NCBI RefSeq assembly: GCF_009834875.1
Contig: NZ_WVHT01000004.1
Coordinates: forward strand, 186,001 to 250,000
DNA: 64,000 nt
Reading direction: 5' to 3'
Source of the DNA: Hufsiella arboris
GTDB lineage: Bacteria; Bacteroidota; Bacteroidia; Sphingobacteriales; Sphingobacteriaceae
The notes below the pieces were generated by a model that ran no database searches, had not been told where the DNA came from, and saw only the letters and a program-made list of their open reading frames with translations. Both the position numbers and the translations under genes were made by a program. This document shows positions 8,265-15,759 of the stretch, piece after piece (the first letter of the stretch is position 1; the number at the start of each line of letters is the position of its first letter).

Positions 8265-9965
8265 CTAAAAAACCGCAGCCTGTATTTTAACATCAGCGTT
8301 CCGCCAGGCATTTTCGAACTGCTTTTTTAACTGTTGAGATTCGGAAGTTTTCTGCTGCCCGGTCAGCGACTGTTGTAAACCCAGCAGCGACCAGCCATTA
8401 TCGGGGTGCCGCTTCAGATCTTCGCGGAATACCTTTTCAGCAGCCGCATAATTTTTAGTTTTCAGCAGTGCGACGCCTAAGTATTCCCGAACCGGCAAAG
8501 GCCAGGTTGGAGGCTCATTGTAGATTAGTTGATCTTCTGATTTAACTCCTTCCATAAGCGTTTTGATTCCTTCGTTCACATCACCTTTTGCATAGGAAAG
8601 CTGCCCTTTCAATACCAGTGTGGCTACGGTAACTGTGTTTGATACAGGGTCCAGCGACGCATACATACTTTTTAAGGTATCCAGTTTACGTAGGGAATCC
8701 AGTTTTTTAAGATCCGTGGCCGCGGCGGAAAATTTACCCTGGCGGGTATTTGCCATTCCCCTGGCAAAATGCCAGATAGCCTGCATATACGGGTATTCGT
8801 TTCCGGGATCGGGCTGCTCTAAAACCTGGTTCCATTTTCCGAAACGTACCATTGAATACATCGGAACGAGCGACATTTCCTGCATAAAGACATTTTCGCC
8901 AAGCTGTCGTTTATCTATTTTGCCAGCAATTTTCGTTGCGTTATTGAGCGAGGCATTACTTTGCCCAAGCATATTTGCTGTGAAAGTTAAAAAGTGGATG
9001 TTATGACTATAGTACATGCTATACATTCCATCAGGCATGTTCCCGTACATTGCTTCGTCGATTTTTACGGCGTCCACATTGCTTTTTTCCGCCTCAACGA
9101 ACATCCCGGTCCGGATATAAATATGTGACGGCATATGGACAATGTGTCCCGCACCCGGCATCAGGGAAGCTAAAACTCTGGCGCTCTGAAGGCCCGCTGT
9201 AAGGTCATTCGATCCTTCAACTAAATGGATCATCAGGTGATTGGCACCGACGTGATCGGGATTATCTTTCAAAGCCAGGGTCAACACCTGGTAGACTTCT
9301 TCAGCTTTCGGTTTCAGCTTACCCGAGGCCTCCCAGTACTGCCACGGAAACGTATTCATCAGCGCGTCTGCATATAACGTTTGTGCGTCAGCATCATCCG
9401 GATAGTTACTTGCCAGATTCTTCATCGCACGGATGTATAGGCTGTCTAAATCTTTGCGGCTGCCTTTTTTGCCATCTGAGTAACGCAGGGAAAGAGCGTT
9501 AATAAATTCAGCGTCCTTCTTTGAAACAGTTGGCACGAGTGATTTCGCCTTTTGTATCGCCTGGTACGCAGTTTTTTCATTGGCCTCGGTCATCGGCATA
9601 TTGATATTTGGCCCCCAGGCGTAAGCTATACCCCAATAGGCCATGGCGCAGGTTGAATCGTTCGAGATGGCCTGTTTAAACGACCGGATCGCTTCGTTAT
9701 GATTGAACCCATAGATCAGGCTCAGCCCCTGGTTAAAAAATTTCTGACTAAGCTCCGATTTAGTGCTTATCGGATGATTCAGGTTTCCCATGCCCGATAA
9801 TAGCTTGGCCGGGGGCTGCAACGAATCAGGTAATGCAAACCGGAGATTTCCGCAAAACGCTACGGGCCCTGATGGGAACAGGGGAATATAACCGGTATTT
9901 CTAAATTTAGTAAATGGATTGATTGCTACAAAACTGACAAGCAGCAATGTGTAAAACCTTTTCAT
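8265..9965 (-). CDS. Secreted tetratricopeptide-repeat protein
   Basis: 566 residues. A short hydrophobic N-terminus suggests export. The start of the conserved region, HPISTKSELSQKFFNQGLSL followed by YGFNHNEAIRSFKQAI, and the AYWGIAYAWGPNINMPM block are typical of a widespread bacterial TPR family often found alone. Further TPR units occur at the C-terminus (YAAAEKVFREDLKRHPDNGW). HMPSHIYIRTG in the middle is a conserved feature of this family. No enzymatic motif is seen. It probably scaffolds protein contacts in the periplasm, but the partner is unknown. It is transcribed divergently from the ACC deaminase-like gene. Confidence 0.8.
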   Translation of the reverse strand: MKRFYTLLLVSFVAINPFTKFRNTGYIPLFPSGPVAFCGNLRFALPDSLQPPAKLLSGMGNLNHPISTKSELSQKFFNQGLSLIYGFNHNEAIRSFKQAISNDSTCAMAYWGIAYAWGPNINMPMTEANEKTAYQAIQKAKSLVPTVSKKDAEFINALSLRYSDGKKGSRKDLDSLYIRAMKNLASNYPDDADAQTLYADALMNTFPWQYWEASGKLKPKAEEVYQVLTLALKDNPDHVGANHLMIHLVEGSNDLTAGLQSARVLASLMPGAGHIVHMPSHIYIRTGMFVEAEKSNVDAVKIDEAMYGNMPDGMYSMYYSHNIHFLTFTANMLGQSNASLNNATKIAGKIDKRQLGENVFMQEMSLVPMYSMVRFGKWNQVLEQPDPGNEYPYMQAIWHFARGMANTRQGKFSAAATDLKKLDSLRKLDTLKSMYASLDPVSNTVTVATLVLKGQLSYAKGDVNEGIKTLMEGVKSEDQLIYNEPPTWPLPVREYLGVALLKTKNYAAAEKVFREDLKRHPDNGWSLLGLQQSLTGQQKTSESQQLKKQFENAWRNADVKIQAAVF

Positions 9966-10155
9966 GATGAGTGCTAAGTTATTAGGTTAGGTTTCGGAAA
10001 AATCTTAAAGCATTCGCCTGCTGGAATAACGTACAAATAAATTTAAGTAAACCCGTAATTAAAAGTGGCACGTTTTGAAAATTGGTTAAGTATTGTGAAT
10101 TTGCCTCGCTTAAGTCTTAATAACATTTGACTACACCTTACCTGTTTTAAAAAAA

Positions 10156-11043
10156 ATGCAGCTCAATACCCCCGAAGAAGAAATTTTTAACCCGCTCTAC
10201 ACGGAAAAAGGTGTCCGCGTCTTTATGAAACGCGACGATATGATTCATCCTTTTATCTCTGGTAATAAATGGCGCAAGTTGAAATATATCCTCCGGCAAG
10301 CGGAAACTGAAAACAAGAAACTGCTGGTGACATTTGGCGGCGCGTGGTCAAACCATTTACTGGCAACGGCATGTGCGGCTGCAAAGTTCGGATTTCAATC
10401 CGTCGGTTTTGTCCGCGGGGAAGATGTAAACAATCCGATTATCGCCTTTTGCAAGCTGTTCGGAATGCATCTCAGATTTGTCAGCAGAGAAGAATATCGC
10501 GACAAGCAGCGACTATTCGATAAATTTTATGGAACAGAACCCTCTGCTTCTTTTATAGATGAAGGTGGCGCCGGGCCTTACGCTGCAAAAGGTTGTGCCG
10601 AAATTATTTCTGAATTGGAGCAACAATATGAACATATTTTTTGTGCGGCCGGAACAGGTACAACATCTGCGGGTATTATCAACGGCTTGATAGAAAACAA
10701 GCTGAGCTCGCAATTTTACGCGGTAAGCGCGTTAAAGGGTGGTGGATTTTTAGAGGATGATATAAACTCTATGCTAACGGAAAAATACCCGTTCAATCTC
10801 CTAACAGACTATCATTTTGGTGGTTATGCTAAAACAAACGAAAATTTAATTACTTTTATTAAGCGTTTTGCAGCGTCTACCGGTATTTTACTTGATCCGG
10901 TTTATACCGGAAAAATGATGTTTGCACTGCATGAGATTATAGAAAGGGATAATTTCAAACCAGGAGATAAAATTTTGGCAATCCACACAGGTGGACTGAT
11001 GGGATTACTGGGCAAAGCAGACTCAATCTATAGCGTTACTTGA
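10156..11043 (+). CDS. PLP-dependent ACC deaminase / D-cysteine desulfhydrase family enzyme
   Basis: 295 residues, fold type II PLP enzyme. SGNKWRKLKY at residues 35-44 is the family's PLP-lysine motif, with Lys38 the likely Schiff-base residue. TFGGAWSNH is the substrate/carboxylate loop and CAAAGTGTTSAGI the phosphate-binding loop. The family deaminates 1-aminocyclopropane-1-carboxylate or D-cysteine. The residues separating the two activities are not decisive here, and D-cysteine desulfhydrase is the more common activity in non-plant-associated bacteria. The protein is slightly shorter than characterised members (about 325-340 residues). The next gene follows after a 46-base gap on the same strand. 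Confidence 0.85.
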   Translation: MQLNTPEEEIFNPLYTEKGVRVFMKRDDMIHPFISGNKWRKLKYILRQAETENKKLLVTFGGAWSNHLLATACAAAKFGFQSVGFVRGEDVNNPIIAFCKLFGMHLRFVSREEYRDKQRLFDKFYGTEPSASFIDEGGAGPYAAKGCAEIISELEQQYEHIFCAAGTGTTSAGIINGLIENKLSSQFYAVSALKGGGFLEDDINSMLTEKYPFNLLTDYHFGGYAKTNENLITFIKRFAASTGILLDPVYTGKMMFALHEIIERDNFKPGDKILAIHTGGLMGLLGKADSIYSVT

Positions 11044-11089
11044 CTACTAACTAATTTTTGACGACTTTGCGTAACATTTGCTAACAATT

Positions 11090-12310
11090 ATGGCTGAAGG
11101 AATAAATTATACAGCACTTATGGTTCCGGCACTTTTGCTTTTCATGGGTATTGAATACGCTTATGCACGCCATAAAAAGAAGTCGAGCTACTTCAAATTT
11201 GAAAGCTCCATTTCAAATCTGAGTATCGGTGTTGCAGAGCGCCTGATGGACCTGTTTTTTTCAGCTAGTTTTTATTCAATTTATTATGCCGTTTATAAAT
11301 ATTACCATGTTTTCGATATAAGCAATTCCTGGTACTGGTGGATCATCTTATTACTGGCAACCGACCTGGTTTGGTACTGGTATCACCGCCTGGGACACGA
11401 AATTAACATTTTATGGGCCGCACATATCGTGCATCATCAAAGCGAAGAATTTAATTATACCGTTGCAGCACGTATCACTATATTTCAGGCCGTAGTTCGT
11501 TGCGGATTTTGGAGCATTTTACCATTGCTTGGTTTCCCTCCGGGAATGGTTATTCCCATTTTACTGGTACATGGCGGATATTCATTTTTCACTCACACAC
11601 GCCTTGTAGGAAAGCTGGGTTTCATCGAAAACATACTCATCACTCCCTCCCATCACCGTGTACATCATGCTGCCGACGAGGAGTATTTGGACAAAAATTA
11701 CGGCGATATTTTTATTTTCTGGGATGTATTGTTTGGCACATTTAAAAGGGAAGAAAAAGAACCAACCTACGGTATTACCCATCCTTTAAAAAGCAATAGT
11801 TTCATATGGCAGCACTTTCATTATTACGCCGAAATTTGGGCCGCTGTGCATAAAAGCAAAACATGGAAAGAAAAGTTCAGAGCTGTTTTTGGGGGGCCGG
11901 AATATATGAATCCTAATATCCGGCCATTGCTGGAGCGAAAACTGCTTTACAAACAACCCAAGGTAAAACCTAAAAACCGGTTTAAAGCATATCTCGTTTA
12001 CCAGATTACTCTTACAATGGCCGCGTTGTTAGTGATGTCATTATTTTATAATTCGCTCGATATTCCGTCAATTATCGCGACAACCTTACTGATCCTGGTA
12101 ACTTTGGTTAATTGCGGTGCTTTACTTGAGCAGCGCCGGTGGATTTTTTATTTAGAGATCACCCGCTTTTTTATCCCGATAGGCTATCTGTGTTATATTT
12201 ATTCTGCGCCTGCATCATTTGTAACTTGTTTGCTTTTCACATTAATTATAGTAGCAATATTTCCACTTAAAAAGTGGTACCATTCACAGCTTTTCCAAAC
12301 GGCTCAATAA
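11090..12310 (+). CDS. Fatty acid hydroxylase / sterol desaturase-family membrane protein
   Basis: 406 residues from the ATG at 11090; an in-frame TTG at 11078 is not needed. The di-iron histidine clusters are complete: HRLGH (99-103), HIVHH (112-116) and HHRVHH (188-193), set among several membrane helices. The sequence continues about 150 residues beyond the catalytic domain with three or four more membrane segments, an arrangement seen in alkylglycerol-monooxygenase-like members. The enzyme should hydroxylate or desaturate a lipid in the cytoplasmic membrane; the substrate is not readable. It may be co-transcribed with the PLP enzyme upstream. Confidence 0.88.
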   Translation: MAEGINYTALMVPALLLFMGIEYAYARHKKKSSYFKFESSISNLSIGVAERLMDLFFSASFYSIYYAVYKYYHVFDISNSWYWWIILLLATDLVWYWYHRLGHEINILWAAHIVHHQSEEFNYTVAARITIFQAVVRCGFWSILPLLGFPPGMVIPILLVHGGYSFFTHTRLVGKLGFIENILITPSHHRVHHAADEEYLDKNYGDIFIFWDVLFGTFKREEKEPTYGITHPLKSNSFIWQHFHYYAEIWAAVHKSKTWKEKFRAVFGGPEYMNPNIRPLLERKLLYKQPKVKPKNRFKAYLVYQITLTMAALLVMSLFYNSLDIPSIIATTLLILVTLVNCGALLEQRRWIFYLEITRFFIPIGYLCYIYSAPASFVTCLLFTLIIVAIFPLKKWYHSQLFQTAQ

Positions 12311-12316
12311 GCTATA

Positions 12317-12350
12317 TGCCTCCGAATTAATGGATTCAGGCCTTTTTTTG
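12317..12350 (+). terminator. Weak hairpin plus T-run after the desaturase gene
   Basis: GCCT-CC-GAAT / ATTC-AGGC with a small bulge, followed by seven T. It abuts the -7 box of the next gene. Confidence 0.4.
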
Positions 12351-12358
12351 TACATTTG
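12351..12358 (+). promoter_or_regulatory. -7 box of lat
   Basis: TACATTTG, an exact TAnnTTTG match. The -33 element at N19 is not recognisable. The box overlaps an in-frame TTG, which argues against that TTG as the lat start. Confidence 0.45.
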
Positions 12359-12373
12359 AGAAAACAGATGACT

Positions 12374-13705
12374 ATGTATAAATTATCAGTTTCTCCAGAT
12401 GAAGTACAGAAAACGCTTGGCAAACACATTTTAGCTGATGGTTACGATCTGACTTTTGATATGGAAAAAAGCAGTGGTGTACATATTTATGATTCAAAGC
12501 ATAACCGTACGCTTCTTGATTTTTTCACCTGCTTTGCATCAGTACCATTGGGTTATAACCACCCTAAAATGATTCAGGATGATGAGTTTAAGAAAAATCT
12601 TATGCTGGCGGCTCTCACAAATCCGTCCAACTCTGATATTTATACAACACAATACGCTCAGTTTGTCGAAACATTTTCGCGTGTTGGAATTCCCGACTAT
12701 CTGCCGCATGCTTTTTTCATTGCCGGCGGCGGTCTGGCAATAGAAAATGCGCTAAAAGTAGCAATGGACTGGAAAGTTCAAAAGAACTTTGAGAAGGGCT
12801 ACACAAAAGAAAAAGGTTTTAAAGTAATTCATTTCGAGCACGCATTTCATGGCCGGACAGGCTATACGATGAGTATGACTAATACTTCACCGGAAAAAAC
12901 GAAGTGGTACGCAAAGTTCGATTGGCCTAGAATTTCCGTTCCGAATATAAAGTTCCCGTATACCGACGATAATTATGAAGAGCTTAAACAACGGGAAGAG
13001 CGTTCGATAAAACAGATCAAACAAGCATTCGCTGACAATAAAGATGATGTTTGCGCCATTATCATCGAGCCTGTTCAATCGGAAGGCGGCGACAATCACG
13101 TAAGAAAAGAATTCCTGGAAAAACTCCGTCAGCTTGCGGATGAGAACGAATGTTTCCTGATCTACGATGAGGTACAAACTGGAGTAGGACTGACTGGTAA
13201 ATTCTGGTGTCATGAACACTTCGGCGAAAATGCCAGACCAGACATTATCGCTTTTGGAAAAAAAATGCAGGTTTGTGGCATTCTGGTCGGCAATCGGGTT
13301 GATGAAGTTGAAAACAATGTTTTTCATGTATCATCCCGCATTAATTCAACATGGGGCGGCAATCTTGTCGACATGGTCAGATCTTCCAAAATCATGGAAA
13401 TTATTGAAGAGGATAACCTCGTAAATAATGCAGCGTTAGTTGGAGAATATCTTCAGAAAGAATTATTGAAGCTTTCAGAGAAATATGACAAAATAAGCAA
13501 TGTACGCGGACGAGGATTACTGACCGCGTTTGATTTTGCCACGAAAGAGATGCGCAATTCCTTTATTAACCAGGGAGTGGAACACGGCATAATGTTTCTC
13601 GGCTGCAGCGATAAAACCATACGTTTCAGGCCGGCATTAACCATGCAATACGAACACATTGACCAGGGAATAGAAGTGATGGAAAAGATTCTGCCGTCAC
13701 TATAG
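12374..13705 (+). CDS. lat: L-lysine 6-transaminase
   Basis: 443 residues from the ATG at 12374 (MYKLSVSPDEV, the usual family start); an ATG at 12368 and a TTG at 12356 are in frame, but the TTG lies inside the promoter box. It is a class III aminotransferase. HFEHAFHGRTGYT and the EPVQSEGGDNHV block bind cofactor and substrate, YDEVQTGVG carries the PLP-binding Asp, and FGKKMQVCG places the PLP lysine at residue 296. The FGKKxQVCG form is typical of lysine epsilon-aminotransferases, which give alpha-aminoadipate semialdehyde (piperideine-6-carboxylate) from lysine with 2-oxoglutarate as acceptor. No partner dehydrogenase gene lies next to it. Convergent with bshB1. Confidence 0.9.
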   Translation: MYKLSVSPDEVQKTLGKHILADGYDLTFDMEKSSGVHIYDSKHNRTLLDFFTCFASVPLGYNHPKMIQDDEFKKNLMLAALTNPSNSDIYTTQYAQFVETFSRVGIPDYLPHAFFIAGGGLAIENALKVAMDWKVQKNFEKGYTKEKGFKVIHFEHAFHGRTGYTMSMTNTSPEKTKWYAKFDWPRISVPNIKFPYTDDNYEELKQREERSIKQIKQAFADNKDDVCAIIIEPVQSEGGDNHVRKEFLEKLRQLADENECFLIYDEVQTGVGLTGKFWCHEHFGENARPDIIAFGKKMQVCGILVGNRVDEVENNVFHVSSRINSTWGGNLVDMVRSSKIMEIIEEDNLVNNAALVGEYLQKELLKLSEKYDKISNVRGRGLLTAFDFATKEMRNSFINQGVEHGIMFLGCSDKTIRFRPALTMQYEHIDQGIEVMEKILPSL

Positions 13706-13716
13706 CGCTAAACGAA

Positions 13717-13739
13717 AAGGCCGTCTTATGACAGCCTTC
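13717..13739. terminator. Short hairpin between convergent lat and bshB1
   Basis: AAGGCCGTC-TTAT-GACAGCCTT, one mismatch. It lacks a strong T-run on either strand, so its efficiency is doubtful. Confidence 0.35.
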
Positions 13740-13751
13740 AAATAGTTTATG

Positions 13752-14474
13752 CTAGAGCAAATTAAAAAGATTATTTACGCCTAGCTGCCTTTTACAAGTA
13801 AAGCCTTCGCCATACTTTACGCCGATGTTCTTTCCGAACTCCCGTGCACGGCCTTCAATTATATGGATAAACTCAGGAGACGAAATATAGGTCTCCGCGT
13901 CTTCATTGTATTCAGGATGATAAAATTGGGTCTTATAAGCCTGGATTGAAGCCATTTTTTTATCCCAGTAATCAGTGACATCAATAATAATATCCGGCTT
14001 AATATAATAATCCTGGATAAATTGAAGCACTAATTTTGGGCGCCATGCCTCCTGTTCTACTCCTGCATGTTCTGTTTTGATCTTAATTAATCCAGATAGA
14101 AAGGTAGCGTCGTTAACAAGCTGCCCCGCCCTTCCATGATCAGGATGCCGGTCGGTGATGGCGTTTGTTATGATAATTTCAGGCTGATATTGCCTTATGG
14201 TTTTAATTATCTTCAAGCGGTTCTCTTCATCATTCTGAAAAAATCCATCGGGCATTTTTAAATTTTCCCGCACATCCAGGCCAAGAATTTTTGCAGCATC
14301 TGCTGCCTCCTCGTCCCGCGTTTCCGCAGTACCACGAGTGCCGAGCTCACCTCTTGTTAAATCAACAATTCCTACTTTTTTTCCTTCGCTTGCGTGTTTT
14401 AAAAGCGTACCGGAACAACCCAATTCGGCGTCGTCAGGGTGCACCGCAAGAACCAGAATATCTAATTTTAACAT
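13752..14474 (-). CDS. bshB1: Bacillithiol biosynthesis deacetylase BshB1
   Basis: 240 residues, LmbE/PIG-L fold. The zinc-binding and catalytic AVHPDDAELGC motif lies at residues 10-20 (His12, Asp15) and the second metal site at DRHPDHGR (His113 region). DLTRGELGTRG is diagnostic for BshB1, as is the C-terminal EFGKNIGVKYGEGF. The enzyme removes the acetyl group from GlcNAc-malate to give GlcN-malate, the second step of bacillithiol synthesis. bshA and bshC are not in the window. It is the last gene of a run DUF4294-gpx-bshB1, 38 bases after gpx. Confidence 0.95.
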   Translation of the reverse strand: MLKLDILVLAVHPDDAELGCSGTLLKHASEGKKVGIVDLTRGELGTRGTAETRDEEAADAAKILGLDVRENLKMPDGFFQNDEENRLKIIKTIRQYQPEIIITNAITDRHPDHGRAGQLVNDATFLSGLIKIKTEHAGVEQEAWRPKLVLQFIQDYYIKPDIIIDVTDYWDKKMASIQAYKTQFYHPEYNEDAETYISSPEFIHIIEGRAREFGKNIGVKYGEGFTCKRQLGVNNLFNLL

Positions 14475-14512
14475 AAGGCAAAAATGGAAATTATAAATGT
14501 TTGTTTAAACAC

Positions 14513-15022
14513 CTATTTGTCAGATTCTGTTTTCAGAAGTTTTGAAATACGCTTCCTCACCCTTCCGGAGGTTGGCTTTGTAAAAGGATAAAAGTAATCT
14601 TCAACTTCGCCATTCCGCCCTACCAGGTATTTATGAAAGTTCCATCTCGGCCTGGTACTCCGGCGACCGCCACTCCGATTGGAAGCCAGAAACCGAAATA
14701 ACGGATGTGCGTCCGGGCCTTTAACATGGATCTTGTCAAATATTCTGAACGTAGTTCCGAAATTGATTTTACAAAATTTTGTTATTGCGCTGCCTTGCAG
14801 TGGCTCCTGTCCGCCAAAATCATTAGACGGAAATGCAAGTACTTCAAATCCCTGGCCGCTAAATTCTTCTTCGAGATCTTCAAGGTCTTTATATTGAGGG
14901 GTAAAGCCACAGCCAGAAGCTGTATTTACGATCAATAGAACCTTATCTTTAAACTCACTCAAATCAACCTGCTCGCCGTTTACTTTATTAACAGTGAACT
15001 GGTAAATTGTATTCTCACTCAT
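14513..15022 (-). CDS. Glutathione-peroxidase-family thiol peroxidase
   Basis: 169 residues. NTASGCGFTPQY (from about residue 33) contains the peroxidatic cysteine (Cys in the selenocysteine position); AFPSNDFGGQEP carries the conserved Gln of the catalytic tetrad and RWNFHKYLVGRNG the conserved Trp/Asn region. The protein is slightly longer than usual because of an extra basic segment (ASNRSGGRRSTRPRWNF). Bacterial Cys-type members usually take electrons from thioredoxin; in a bacillithiol-making cell a link to that thiol is possible but not shown. It is 3 bases after the DUF4294 gene and shares its transcript. Confidence 0.9.
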   Translation of the reverse strand: MSENTIYQFTVNKVNGEQVDLSEFKDKVLLIVNTASGCGFTPQYKDLEDLEEEFSGQGFEVLAFPSNDFGGQEPLQGSAITKFCKINFGTTFRIFDKIHVKGPDAHPLFRFLASNRSGGRRSTRPRWNFHKYLVGRNGEVEDYFYPFTKPTSGRVRKRISKLLKTESDK

Positions 15023-15025
15023 CTT

Positions 15026-15643
15026 TTAGTAATTGTTCCTGGTATAGTAGTTCGTTGTAGCCAGGATTGCTTCAATATCCCGCTGTTCCTGCGGATCGTA
15101 TTTTTCTTTTAGATCATGGCCAAAAACACTTGCAACAAGCTGGTAAGAAAAAGCGGTAAATCCACCGCGTAGTTGCCTTACCAATTCAAAAGTACTGTTT
15201 CCGGTTTCTCTGTCGATCAGTTTAATCAGGATTTCTCCCTGCGTGATCGTAAGATTTTTAATTTCTTTGTTAAACATTCCTTTGATCTGTTGCTCACAAG
15301 CTTTTACCAGCTTTTTCTGTTCCCGTTTATCGCCGGTTACTGCAAGGTCGCGTTGAAGTTGAGAATACCGGTCTCTGGCGAAAACAGCATAAGGAAGAAC
15401 TTTTAATACATTATATCGTAAACGGTTGTACGCGATTCGCTGTTCGGGTGTCAGAAATCGTTTTCCATAAACAGGCACTTCTGACAATGGCAGCCAAGGG
15501 ATCATTACTCCGTTTGCATTTGTCATAGCGACACGAATGGTATCATTTTTGCCGTATCCATTTGGGCCCATTAAATCCTGCGCTGACAGCTTATCCGCAC
15601 AAAGGATCAAAAAGAAAAAAGCAATGAGCCTAAAAATTTTCAT
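15026..15643 (-). CDS. Exported DUF4294-domain protein
   Basis: 205 residues from the ATG at 15641-15643, which gives a normal signal peptide (MKIFRLIAFFFLILCADKLSAQ); an in-frame ATG nine codons earlier is less likely. The mature protein is basic and helical (AYNRLRYNVLKVLPYAVFARDRYSQLQRDLA), the pattern of DUF4294, a Bacteroidota-specific family with no known role. It is the first gene of the run with gpx and bshB1, and it diverges from the (p)ppGpp gene. Confidence 0.8.
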   Translation of the reverse strand: MKIFRLIAFFFLILCADKLSAQDLMGPNGYGKNDTIRVAMTNANGVMIPWLPLSEVPVYGKRFLTPEQRIAYNRLRYNVLKVLPYAVFARDRYSQLQRDLAVTGDKREQKKLVKACEQQIKGMFNKEIKNLTITQGEILIKLIDRETGNSTFELVRQLRGGFTAFSYQLVASVFGHDLKEKYDPQEQRDIEAILATTNYYTRNNY

Positions 15644-15759
15644 ATTTTTATATACTGCAAAATAAGCCAATTTTTTACTATTAATATCAGAAATATTAAA
15701 TTGTAACCCAACAGTTTAATACAACTGATTAACTATAATCCGCGTTTTTATTTTTTGAC

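Noticed and set aside
10062-10081. Second possible sigma-54 site (TGGCACG before the ACC deaminase-like gene)
   Set aside because: The -24 half matches but the -12 half reads GAAAA instead of TTGCA.
11078-11089. TTG start for the sterol-desaturase-type gene
   Set aside because: An ATG four codons later is sufficient and is preferred.
12356-12373. TTG start for lat
   Set aside because: The TTG lies inside the TACATTTG promoter box, so it would not be within the transcript.
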